Shown here: piece by piece, positions 1 through 6,399 of the stretch
How positions within the stretch are numbered: position 1 is the first letter of the stretch
Layout: every line of letters starts with the position of its first letter
Source of the DNA: Candidatus Brevefilum sp.
Lineage (GTDB): Bacteria > Chloroflexota > Anaerolineae > Anaerolineales > Anaerolineaceae
Direction of reading: 5' to 3'
Assembly (NCBI GenBank): GCA_007135845.1
Contig: SLIC01000042.1
Span: 1 to 9,689 of the forward strand
Length of the DNA: 9,689 bases
Translations under genes and position numbers: made by a program
The notes under the pieces: model-generated
Told to the model about the DNA's origin: nothing
The model's database searches: none
What the model saw: only the letters and a program-made list of their open reading frames with translations

Positions 1-129
1 AAAAAGCAGATAAGCTGGGAAGTTATTATTATTATACCATATTTTAATAAAATTTAATACAACTATCAACCTTTTCTAATAATCTAATCAAATCATCCAT
101 GACCCAATCGCCCAACCAAGTCCCTCTAA

Positions 130-261
130 CTCCCGCAGCACAAGCAACTGGGAACCGTCCTGTAAGGTGACGGAAGGAGTCACGACCATCATGAGACCCC
201 AATTCCCAATTCCTTATACCTGTTTCCCTCCTCACCATTCACGATTCTTCATTCACTATTC
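130..261. repeat. Intergenic repeat copy A with short tandem motifs
   Basis: This non-coding stretch upstream of the kinase contains a series of words (CTCCCG, GCAGCA, TCCTGTAA, ACGGAAGG, GACCAT, CCCCAAT at about 130-203) that recur in the same order and orientation at 5562-5607. It then has a 7-bp tandem (CCAATTC twice, 199-212) and a 14-bp-period repeat (CATTCACGATTC at 236-247 and CATTCACTATTC at 250-261, 11 of 12 identical). The arrangement suggests a dispersed intergenic repeat with slippage-prone ends. A minus-strand open frame crosses it (44-238) but has no family signature. Bases 1-130 show nothing I recognise beyond A/T-rich sequence. Confidence 0.45.
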
Positions 262-288
262 ACCAAACAGATATTTCTGAGCTAAAAT
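259..288 (+). promoter_or_regulatory. Candidate promoter for the histidine kinase, leaderless layout
   Basis: A -10-like TAAAAT lies at 283-288 and a weak -35-like TTCACC at 259-264, with an 18-base spacer. The -10 ends six bases before the kinase ATG at 295, so transcription would be expected to begin at or very near the A of the start codon. No Shine-Dalgarno sequence is visible before that ATG, which fits a leaderless mRNA. The -35 match is poor and overlaps the tandem repeats, so this is a candidate only. Confidence 0.35.
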
Positions 289-294
289 TAACCC

Positions 295-1836
295 ATGTTA
301 CCTGATTTCCGTGTGCGTCAGCGGGATTATCTTCTTGAGATCTCGCGCGCATTGACCGAAGAACTTGACCTGGATAAGCTGCTCAGCCGCATCCTCAAAT
401 ATGCCATCGAAATGCTGGCTGGTCACGCCGGTTTTATTGCCTTGAGCAACGAACAGGGGCACCTATCCCTGGTCGTTGCCAATGGCCTGGCAGATGCCAT
501 CCAGCGTTTTATTGAATCCTGGCTGGAGAAAATCCCGCCTATCCAGGACCCCCAAGACCTCCAGATTGCGGAACTGAACCGCTTTCTGCAGCAGGTTAGT
601 ATGGGCAACCTTTCTGCAGTCGGGCTGCCCTTGATTGCCCAGGGTGAAGTGATCGGATTGATTTATATTTTCAGAAATTATCGGGTCGTTTTCTCAACGA
701 ATGACCGCTCATTATTATCCAGCTTTGCCCACCAGGCCGCGATTGCTGTGCGCAATGCACGGCTTTATTCCCAGATTAACCAGGAAAAACAGCGGACAGA
801 AGCTATGCTCGACTCCGCGGCCGATGGAATCCTGATCCTGAACCCGAACCACGCCATTGAACGGGTCAATGCCGCCTTTGCACGCATGTATGGATGTTCT
901 CAATCTGTACTCCATACCATGAAACACAATCAGGTGATAAACTGGGCAAAACCACCCAACGGCATCACACTTGAAAAGGCGGAAGCGGGGGGATGGCCCC
1001 TCTCGCCGCAAGCCCAGCTCTATGTGGAAGGTGATATCAAACGCCCCGACGGTCAACAACCTTTACCGGTTGGGATTACCTATGCACCATTGCTTTCAAC
1101 AGATGGCACCCTGATCAGCATCATCGCCACCGTGCGGGATATTACCCATTTCCGACAGGCAGATGAACTAAAAAGTGAGTTTGTCTCGATCGTCAGTCAT
1201 GAACTAAAAACCCCTGTGGCGTTGATCAAGGGCTATGTCAGCACTTTGCGCCGGGAGGATGTGGAATGGGATTGCAACGTGATGGACAACAGCCTGCAAG
1301 TGATTGAAGAAGAAGCCGATCGACTGGCAGGTCTGATCGAAAACATGCTCGATGCCACCCGGCTGCAAATGAATGGCATGCAGCTTAAAAAGGCGGATAT
1401 TAACCTTTATCAGCTCGTGAAGCGGCTGGTTGAGCGTTTCCAGGTGCAAACCGACGGTCATCAGATCACAACCAGTATCCCCAAAGATTTCCCGATCGTG
1501 ATGGCGGATGAGCCTAGGCTTGAGCAGGTGATCAGCAACCTGATCTCGAATGCCATCAAGTATGCCCCTCATGGGCCCATCCGTATCAGCGGACAGACTC
1601 TTTCAGACCAAATCGTGATCTGTGTAATGGATGAGGGTCCTGGGATTGCTGTGGGTGACCTGCCCCACATCTTTGACCGCTTCTACCGGGCTAAAGAGAC
1701 TTCTCGCAAAACTAAAGGTGCCGGACTGGGGCTTTACCTGGCGCGCGCCATCGTTGAAGCACATGGCGGCAGGATGTGGGCGGACGCAAAAACCGATCAA
1801 GGTGCACGCATCTGTTTTTCCCTCCCCAGGGACTGA
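295..1836 (+). CDS. Soluble GAF-PAS sensor histidine kinase
   Basis: This is a 513-residue two-component sensor kinase that would autophosphorylate on a histidine and pass the phosphate to a response regulator. An N-terminal GAF domain (about residues 12-155, ending in the typical AxxNARLY helix) is followed by a PAS domain (about 168-285, ending in VRDIT). The HisKA dimerisation domain has its H-box SHELKTP with phospho-acceptor His302. The GHKL ATPase follows: N-box N415/N419, G1 box DEGPG at 446-450, F-box IFDRFYR at 459-465 and G2 box GAGLGL at 475-480. All catalytic motifs are intact. No signal peptide or membrane segment is visible, so it should act in the cytoplasm on an internal or diffusible signal; GAF and PAS ligands cannot be read from the sequence. 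The ATG at 295 gives a full GAF domain, although it lacks a ribosome binding site. No response regulator lies in the window, so the partner is encoded elsewhere. Confidence 0.93.
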   Translation: MLPDFRVRQRDYLLEISRALTEELDLDKLLSRILKYAIEMLAGHAGFIALSNEQGHLSLVVANGLADAIQRFIESWLEKIPPIQDPQDLQIAELNRFLQQVSMGNLSAVGLPLIAQGEVIGLIYIFRNYRVVFSTNDRSLLSSFAHQAAIAVRNARLYSQINQEKQRTEAMLDSAADGILILNPNHAIERVNAAFARMYGCSQSVLHTMKHNQVINWAKPPNGITLEKAEAGGWPLSPQAQLYVEGDIKRPDGQQPLPVGITYAPLLSTDGTLISIIATVRDITHFRQADELKSEFVSIVSHELKTPVALIKGYVSTLRREDVEWDCNVMDNSLQVIEEEADRLAGLIENMLDATRLQMNGMQLKKADINLYQLVKRLVERFQVQTDGHQITTSIPKDFPIVMADEPRLEQVISNLISNAIKYAPHGPIRISGQTLSDQIVICVMDEGPGIAVGDLPHIFDRFYRAKETSRKTKGAGLGLYLARAIVEAHGGRMWADAKTDQGARICFSLPRD

Positions 1837-1939
1837 CCTCCCAATCGTACTTTGATTAGACCTGGTGATTTCCATCATAACAAGAAAACACCCGGTAACA
1901 AAAAAATACACAAATAGAGAGGAACAACCTATTTAAAGT

Positions 1940-3847
1940 ATGCATCGAAGAAATTGGCGAAGCTATATTCGCGCATCAGATGAAAAACCACGCCTATCCT
2001 GGGAGCTGGTCAAAAGGGTATTAACTTACGGAAAGCCTTACAGCTGGCTGATTGTGGGGAGTTTGCTCTCAATCCTCATCTATACGGCTGTGGCTCTCCT
2101 TTCCCCCTTGATCCTCAGGCACCTGATCGATTACGCCATCCCTGAAAAGGACATTGACCGGCTTGTACTGGCTGCCCTAGGGCTGCTGATCCTGCCCATC
2201 ATCAGTGGCTTTTTTCAAATCATCACTAGGCGGCTGGTTGCCCAGGTTGGTGAGGGTGTGATTTACGATTTACGGGTGTCGCTCTACGAACAACTGCAGC
2301 GGATGTCACTGCGGTTTTACACCCATACCCAACTGGGTGAGCTAATCAGCCGCTTAAACAACGACGTCGTCGGTGCCCAGACAGCCATCAGCCGCACATT
2401 GGTCACCCTGGTCACCAATTTCATCGAGGTGCTTTCGATCCTGGTGGTCATGCTGACACTTGAATGGCGATTAACCCTGATGGGGATCATCATTTTGCCT
2501 TTGTTCATCATTGCTGCCAGGCGTTTGGGCCGTGTCTTTCGCGATATCGCCCGCCAACAGATGGAAATGAACGCCCGCATGAATGCCACGATGAACGAAA
2601 CCCTCAACATCGGTGGTGCACTGCTGGTTAAGCTCTTCGGTCAGCGAGAAGCTGAAGTCGATCGTTTCGGCCGTCGGGCTGAGCAGGTCAAACACCTGGG
2701 CATCCAGAGGGCAACCCTGGGTATCGTCTTCATGGTCATCATCTACCTGCTCACTGCGGTGGGCACGGCCCTGGTCTACGGTGTGGGCGGCTACCTGGTC
2801 ATCATGGAGCTGTTCACCCTTGGGACGATCGTTGCCTTTGGTGATTACCTCTCCCGGATGTATTCCTCCTTCCAGGGGTTGATCAACGCCCCCGTGGAAT
2901 TTGCCACCTCGATGGTCAGCTTTGAACGCGTTTTCGAAGTGATCGACCTGCCAGTGGATATCCAGGAATGTGAAGGCGCCATCACCCTTGAAACGGTCGA
3001 AGGAAAGATCGAATTTGACCGGGTCACGTTCCAATACCTCAACTCCCAACAGGGGTTGCTCACGGATGTTGATCGACCCTATTTAATGGAGAAAGCTGGC
3101 GGCATACTCTCAGATGAAAAAGGTGAATCGCAACCCCCTTCAACTGGCGTCGCCAGCCAGGCACGCGAGCTGGCTCTGAAAGACATCTCCTTTACAGCCA
3201 ATCCAGGTGACCTGGTCGCATTGGTCGGACCCAGCGGTGCTGGCAAGACCACCCTGACGTACCTGGTCCCGCGCCTCTATGACCCCACCGAAGGCACGAT
3301 CCGACTGGATGGCCATGATTTACGCAATCTGTGCCTGGACGACCTGGCAGATGCTATTGGGATGGTCACCCAGGAAACTTACCTGTTCCACGACACCATC
3401 CGTGCGAACCTGCTGTATGCCAACCCGCAGGCAGCGAACGAAGACATTATCGCCGCTGCCAAAGCTGCCAACATTCACCAGTTTATCTCTGAATTGCCCG
3501 AAGGTTACAACACCATCGTTGGTGAACGCGGCTACCGTCTCAGCGGTGGGGAGAAGCAGCGCCTGGCACTGGCACGTGTGCTGCTCAAGGACCCCCGCAT
3601 CATGATCCTTGATGAAGCCACCAGCCATCTCGACAGTGAATCCGAAGCCCTGATTCAGGAAGCCCTGGAGCGCATGTATACCAATCGCACCAGCATCGTC
3701 ATAGCCCACCGCCTGAGCACGATCCTCTCCGCAGACCTGATCCTGGTGATGGACAAGGGCGAGGTGATCGAGCGCGGCACGCACAAAGACCTGCTGGCCT
3801 TTGGCGGGCTCTACGCCCACCTGTATGAGACACAGTTCAAACAGTAA
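1940..3847 (+). CDS. ABC half-exporter, fused permease and ATPase
   Basis: This 635-residue protein is a type-1 ABC exporter half-transporter of the MsbA/multidrug type, expected to dimerise in the cytoplasmic membrane and export a lipid, drug or peptide; the cargo cannot be told. The membrane domain (about 25-330) has roughly six hydrophobic segments. The ATPase has A-loop Tyr366, Walker A GPSGAGKTT (430-438), Q-loop Gln478, signature LSGGEKQ (534-540), Walker B IMILDE (554-559), D-loop SHLD (562-565) and H-loop His590, all intact. About 45 residues lie between A-loop Tyr366 and the ALKDISF strand (from 412), where most relatives have under ten; this segment is hydrophilic and in frame. The ATG at 1940 is fixed by an in-frame TAA six bases upstream. 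The only purine-rich stretch (AGAGAGGA, about 1915-1922) is farther away than usual, so initiation may be weak. It starts 103 bases after the kinase and may be cotranscribed with it. Confidence 0.95.
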   Translation: MHRRNWRSYIRASDEKPRLSWELVKRVLTYGKPYSWLIVGSLLSILIYTAVALLSPLILRHLIDYAIPEKDIDRLVLAALGLLILPIISGFFQIITRRLVAQVGEGVIYDLRVSLYEQLQRMSLRFYTHTQLGELISRLNNDVVGAQTAISRTLVTLVTNFIEVLSILVVMLTLEWRLTLMGIIILPLFIIAARRLGRVFRDIARQQMEMNARMNATMNETLNIGGALLVKLFGQREAEVDRFGRRAEQVKHLGIQRATLGIVFMVIIYLLTAVGTALVYGVGGYLVIMELFTLGTIVAFGDYLSRMYSSFQGLINAPVEFATSMVSFERVFEVIDLPVDIQECEGAITLETVEGKIEFDRVTFQYLNSQQGLLTDVDRPYLMEKAGGILSDEKGESQPPSTGVASQARELALKDISFTANPGDLVALVGPSGAGKTTLTYLVPRLYDPTEGTIRLDGHDLRNLCLDDLADAIGMVTQETYLFHDTIRANLLYANPQAANEDIIAAAKAANIHQFISELPEGYNTIVGERGYRLSGGEKQRLALARVLLKDPRIMILDEATSHLDSESEALIQEALERMYTNRTSIVIAHRLSTILSADLILVMDKGEVIERGTHKDLLAFGGLYAHLYETQFKQ

Positions 3848-3978
3848 GCACCAACAGGATAAACGATTTCATGATCTTAAGTCTTGGGCGTTCTTTCTGC
3901 CTTAACGCTCACCTGAAGACCAGAGACAATTGGTCTAACAAGCATCGACAATTTCCGTTTCTTCAAACTTAAAGCAAT

Positions 3979-4005
3979 GTGGAGCGGGATACACTCCCAC
4001 TCCAC
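3979..4005. other. Hairpin between exporter and lipoprotein genes
   Basis: GTGGAG (3979-3984) pairs with CTCCAC (4000-4005), and inside it GGGA (3986-3989) pairs with TCCC (3995-3998) around a 5-base loop, with one C/A mismatch. The downstream sequence is only mildly T-rich, so it is a poor terminator on its own. It may be a transcript 3'-end structure preceding the stronger hairpin at 4040-4074. The rest of the 3848-4093 gap holds a 6-bp inverted repeat (AGACCA/TGGTCT, 3917-3936) and nothing else recognisable. Confidence 0.4.
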
Positions 4006-4039
4006 GAATGGTTCAGTTCTTTACGCCAGATATAAAGAT

Positions 4040-4082
4040 ACAATCACACGGTGCATTCTAAACCGTGTGATTGTTATTTTCT
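4040..4082 (+). terminator. Rho-independent terminator between convergent genes
   Basis: A perfect 13-bp stem (4040-4052 pairs with 4062-4074; core CAATCACACGGT) encloses a 9-base loop and is followed on the plus strand by a T-rich tail (TTATTTTCTTT). It lies about 190 bases after the ABC exporter stop. It also lies 20 bases past the stop of the convergent lipoprotein gene, where the reverse tail (ATCTTTATAT) is weaker but usable. It therefore probably serves the plus strand and may work in both directions. Confidence 0.75.
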
Positions 4083-4093
4083 TTGAAAGTTAT

Positions 4094-4504
4094 TTAATTT
4101 TGTGGCTCAAAGGTCAAGGTTACCTGACCATCAGCATCCAGGATTTGCAGGTTGCCATTTGTAACCTGGTAACCAGCTGCCTCGTTTAGGGCACCGAGAT
4201 AGGCAGCTTCCTGGTCAGAGGTATCCTCGCAAAACATCAAGGTCGAAAAAATATTGCTGAAGGATAATTCTCCATTTTCTGCCACGTACTCGCCGCCGAA
4301 AACGTTACAAGACCCGTCACCGCCGATGCTGTCGTCCTCGAAGACCAATGTTGGGTCACTGCCTTCAATCACGGGCTGGCCGTTGATCTCGAGCAGCAGC
4401 CAGGAAGTGCCTTCCAGATCAGGAACTTCTGCTGCGGGACTGCAAGCTGCCAGGGTAAAAATCAGCCCCAGGGTTAGAATAAATAGTGTTTTTAAGGTTT
4501 TCAT
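4094..4504 (-). CDS. META-domain (HslJ-like) lipoprotein
   Basis: This is a 136-residue secreted lipoprotein. The N-terminus (MKTLKTLF, then a hydrophobic run) ends in a lipobox with LAAC and lipidated Cys21, so after processing it should be anchored to the membrane and face outward. The rest is one META domain: an LEGTSW start at about 30-35, a GSCNVFGGEY motif at 64-73, a TLMFCED segment with Cys92, and a final TLTFEP strand. Cys66 and Cys92 sit at positions often conserved in this family and could form a disulfide. META proteins such as HslJ are linked to envelope stress or inhibitor tolerance, but most are uncharacterised. An ATG 17 codons upstream (4555) is in frame; the start at 4504 is preferred because AAAGGAG lies eight bases before it and the signal peptide begins there. 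The gene is convergent with the exporter. Confidence 0.88.
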   Translation of the reverse strand: MKTLKTLFILTLGLIFTLAACSPAAEVPDLEGTSWLLLEINGQPVIEGSDPTLVFEDDSIGGDGSCNVFGGEYVAENGELSFSNIFSTLMFCEDTSDQEAAYLGALNEAAGYQVTNGNLQILDADGQVTLTFEPQN

Positions 4505-4512
4505 TGTTTTTT

Positions 4513-4541
4513 CTCCTTTTATTGTTAATTTGATCACTATA
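4513..4541 (-). promoter_or_regulatory. Ribosome binding site and possible -10 of the lipoprotein gene
   Basis: On the minus strand AAAAGGAG (4513-4520) stands eight bases before the ATG at 4504 and decides that start over the upstream in-frame ATG. A -10-like TATAGT (4536-4541) lies inside the perfect palindrome ACTATAGT (4536-4543). No convincing -35 was found at the right distance, so the promoter part is weak while the ribosome binding site is strong. Confidence 0.5.
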
Positions 4542-4562
4542 GTATTGACGGACATCAGCCCT

Positions 4563-4604
4563 GTTTTGTTCCCAATATCACCGCGTGATGTTCTGAAACA
4601 AAAC
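4563..4604. repeat. 42-bp near-palindrome between lipoprotein and toxin genes
   Basis: The left arm (4563-4581) and the reverse complement of the right arm (4585-4604) match at 16 positions with three mismatches and one gap, around the central triplet CGC. The outer 8 bp (GTTTTGTT/AACAAAAC) and inner 5 bp (ATCAC/GTGAT) are perfect. It lies 60 bases past the toxin stop and just upstream of the possible lipoprotein promoter. There is no T-rich tail in the minus direction, so an operator or a palindromic repeat is as likely as a terminator. Confidence 0.6.
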
Positions 4605-4663
4605 CATCAACATGTGCAAGATTTACAGTGGTGATTGCAAAAAGATGGCCATCAACAAGAATT

Positions 4664-5038
4664 TCACTGCCTTTTAATTAAGTTTACCCCCTCAAAGCCC
4701 TCAAAATCTGCATCCTGGGTCCACAAAACTGCCCCGTATTCACGTGCTGTTGCCAGCATAATGCTGTCTGCCATAGGAATTTTTAGCTCATGGGACACTT
4801 TTGCGGCATGTAAAGCCAGTGAATCGGTTAAATCTACAACCAGACCTGTGTACATGAAGGCAACAGCTCTGAGTGCATCTGTTTCATCCTTTTGCTGGAG
4901 AACACGTTTGAATACTTCAAAAATACTGATAGTTGGAACGAGCAATTCATCTCCCCTCTCAATGGGTTCGCTAAAAAATCCTGCATTTGGCCCATTGCCA
5001 AAATATTCCAACCAACCGGATGAGTCAACAATATTCAT
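4664..5038 (-). CDS. PIN-domain toxin ribonuclease (VapC family)
   Basis: This 124-residue protein is a single PIN domain, the Mg2+-dependent endoribonuclease fold of type II VapC toxins; such toxins cut tRNA or rRNA and stop translation when the antitoxin is lost. The acidic active-site residues are all present: Asp5 in the opening IVDSS strand, Glu41 in SIFEVFKR, Asp91 in PMADSIMLATA, and Asp109 in WTQDADF with Asp111 nearby. The length is usual for the family. Its ATG overlaps the antitoxin TGA by four bases (ATGA, 5035-5038), the standard coupling of such pairs. Expression should depend on the promoter in front of the antitoxin. The RNA target cannot be predicted. Confidence 0.93.
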   Translation of the reverse strand: MNIVDSSGWLEYFGNGPNAGFFSEPIERGDELLVPTISIFEVFKRVLQQKDETDALRAVAFMYTGLVVDLTDSLALHAAKVSHELKIPMADSIMLATAREYGAVLWTQDADFEGFEGVNLIKRQ

Positions 5039-5241
5039 ACCCGATCTTGCTCTCGATCAACCGTTGTATCAATCCCATCAAGGAACCCCCGACTTTCCTT
5101 AATGCTTTTCTGCGGGACCAATTCAATACGTCCCATGTAGGAGATCACCTGGATTTTCTGCCCGGGTCGAATATCCATCTGTTCTCTCACACGCTTAGGA
5201 ATGACAACTTGATATTTTGTTGATACTGTTACAGATTCCAT
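5035..5241 (-). CDS. AbrB/MazE-type antitoxin (VapB family)
   Basis: This 68-residue protein begins with a SpoVT-AbrB swapped-hairpin DNA-binding domain (about residues 3-48; VTVSTKYQVVIPKRVRE and the LRPGQKI-like segment DIRPGQKIQV). It ends in a charged tail (about 50-68) expected to wrap and block the toxin. It should bind the toxin in the cytoplasm and, as a dimer, repress its own promoter. The ATG at 5241 has a TAGGA ribosome binding site eight bases upstream. The stop overlaps the toxin start. The promoter and operator at 5273-5306 fit autoregulation. The vapB name rests on pairing with a PIN toxin; the fold is also that of MazE. Confidence 0.92.
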   Translation of the reverse strand: MESVTVSTKYQVVIPKRVREQMDIRPGQKIQVISYMGRIELVPQKSIKESRGFLDGIDTTVDREQDRV

Positions 5242-5272
5242 ACGTTTTTCCTATCGATAAACAGATCGTATT

Positions 5273-5306
5273 ACCTGAATTATATCAGGTGGTTTCGATT
5301 TGTCAA
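5273..5306 (-). promoter_or_regulatory. Consensus promoter with operator-like inverted repeat for the toxin-antitoxin pair
   Basis: On the minus strand the sequence reads TTGACA (5301-5306), a 16-base spacer, then TATAAT (5279-5284): both hexamers are exact sigma-70 consensus. The -10 is framed by ACCTGA and TCAGGT (5285-5290 and 5273-5278), an inverted repeat with the -10 as its 6-base spacer. Transcription should begin near 5272, giving a leader of about 30 bases before the antitoxin ATG. A regulator bound to the repeat would block RNA polymerase; the antitoxin is the obvious candidate. A second palindrome, TATCGATA (5252-5259), lies in the leader. Confidence 0.8.
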
Positions 5307-5655
5307 AGATTAAAATCAAGAAACATTATTGTGGATTTCATCGAAGACGTTATAAAAAATCCCCGATGATTAATGGCAACAACGCAGACCTTTACCCTTT
5401 ATGGATATGCACCTCGCTTATCCTGGTTAGTTTAAGCTTACAGCTTAAGCAGGTTGAAACAAATGTAATCCAAACTACACTTAAATAAAGTCTGTGTAAC
5501 TAAAAAACGATATAGAAATTTCACAAAAATATTGGTTCGCAATCGCCATTCAGTGCGCCGCCTCCCGTCTGTGCAGCATCCTGAACGGAAAGGACCATTG
5601 CCCCAATCCCTAATCGCCTGATACCTAATCACCTACTACCTGAAACCTAATCTCC
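5307..5655. other. Gene-free interval between toxin-antitoxin promoter and acetyltransferase
   Basis: No gene is supported here. A plus-strand open frame (5300-5488) starts at TTG inside the toxin-antitoxin promoter and has no family features. The interval holds a 7-bp inverted repeat with a 3-base spacer (TTAAGCT at 5432-5438, AGCTTAA at 5442-5448), then repeat copy B and a degenerate CCTAATC array that runs to the acetyltransferase stop codon. Confidence 0.5.
5562..5610. repeat. Intergenic repeat copy B
   Basis: The words CTCCCG (5562), GCAGCA (5573), TCCTGAA (5579), ACGGAAAGG (5585), GACCAT (5593) and CCCCAAT (5601) appear in the same order and orientation as in copy A (130-203), but more closely packed. 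Six shared words in order are hard to explain by chance, so the two are probably diverged members of a dispersed family. Like copy A, it ends in a short-period array. Confidence 0.45.
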
Positions 5656-5662
5656 TCATCCC
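5601..5662. repeat. Degenerate 7-8 base tandem array (CCTAATC-like)
   Basis: The plus strand reads as successive variants of CCTAATC, CCTGATA, CCTACTA, CCTGAAA and CCTCATC with a period of 7-8 bases. On the minus strand these are GATTAGG-like units with regularly spaced GG pairs. The array overlaps the last codons and stop of the acetyltransferase gene (stop at 5656-5658). It has no unique spacers and is not a CRISPR array. Confidence 0.55.
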
Positions 5663-6399
5663 TTGCGATAATACACATACTTGTAGCAAAGCTCGTAGCC
5701 CAATTTCTTATACATCGCCAGGGCGGGTCGGTTATCACCCTCCACTTGCAGGTAGCCGTAGGATGCACCGCGTGCCATGCCCCAATCCATCAACGCACCC
5801 ATGATCAGGCTGCCGTACCCTTTGCGCCGCCATGTTGCCGCCGTGTGGATGCTGAAAAACCCCAATAAGCCATCTTCCACAACCCCCATGCCGCAAGCGG
5901 CCGGTTTTCCATTGGCAAACAAGCCCAGCAACACCCGGTCCGGCACGATGCTCAATAGAATCGATTCATGAATTTCTTGGTCTGCAGGAGACACCTGGAT
6001 AAACTGATCACGCAAGCGGAACCAATCTGGCGTCGGCAATTCCAGAATGGTGACATCCGGTCGATGGTCATGGCTCAATTGAAGCTCACGTCCCAGCACA
6101 ACGGTTGTGTCGAAGGGTTTATAACCAGCCTCTTTCAAAGCTTGCTTGAGTACAGGTGGGGAAAACAGATCGGTGACCCGGAACAAGCACGGCTGACCCT
6201 GTCTGGCGTAGATGGATTCACAGGTGCGGATCTTTTCCGCGAGGGGTTTTGTCGACTCATAGAGCAAGTTCACCGAGTTCACCCGCTTGGACTTGCCACC
6301 CGTAAACCGCAGTATCCAGCCATCATAGACCATCTGGCGTGGTGCCGGCCAGGCATTCATGGCTGCCTCTTCAATTTTTATCAAATCAATATTTTTCAT
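5656..6399 (-). CDS. GNAT-family N-acetyltransferase
   Basis: This 247-residue protein belongs to the GNAT superfamily, which transfers an acetyl group from acetyl-CoA to an amine. The C-terminal half carries the signature: a beta strand ending in GFFSIHTAATW, the acetyl-CoA pyrophosphate loop RRKGYG (residues 191-196; R-x-x-G-x-G), then the VEGDNRPALAMYKKLGYE segment typical of motif B. The N-terminal half (EEAAMNAWPAPRQMVYDGW onward) resembles the divergent N-terminal region of a subgroup of about 250 residues. The substrate is unknown. An in-frame ATG 31 codons upstream (6492) exists, but the start at 6399 is preferred because AGAAGGG lies eight bases before it and the upstream segment looks unlike the family. 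No membrane segment is seen. The stop codon lies within a short tandem array. Confidence 0.88.
   Translation of the reverse strand: MKNIDLIKIEEAAMNAWPAPRQMVYDGWILRFTGGKSKRVNSVNLLYESTKPLAEKIRTCESIYARQGQPCLFRVTDLFSPPVLKQALKEAGYKPFDTTVVLGRELQLSHDHRPDVTILELPTPDWFRLRDQFIQVSPADQEIHESILLSIVPDRVLLGLFANGKPAACGMGVVEDGLLGFFSIHTAATWRRKGYGSLIMGALMDWGMARGASYGYLQVEGDNRPALAMYKKLGYELCYKYVYYRKG

Noticed and set aside
44..238. Minus-strand open frame of 64 codons
   Set aside because: It lies across repeat copy A and tandem motifs, has no domain signature, and its sequence is what translating the repeat would give.
1204..1572. Long antisense frames within the kinase, exporter and oxidoreductase
   Set aside because: They are shadows on the opposite strand of well-supported genes; none shows a domain or start signal.
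1852..1880. Possible separate promoter between kinase and exporter (TTGATT, 17 bases, TCATAA)
   Set aside because: The spacing is right but the -10 is a poor match, so an independent exporter promoter is not supported.
3977..4189. Plus-strand open frame of 70 codons
   Set aside because: It contains the terminator hairpin and overlaps the end of the lipoprotein gene; no ribosome binding site or family features.
4254..4634. Plus-strand open frame of 126 codons
   Set aside because: It is antisense to the clearly recognised lipoprotein gene and has no domain features.
5300..5488. Plus-strand open frame starting at TTG
   Set aside because: It begins inside the -35 region of the toxin-antitoxin promoter and resembles no family.
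5601..5662. CRISPR-like array
   Set aside because: Units are 7-8 bases with no unique spacers and no cas genes nearby; it is a degenerate simple repeat.
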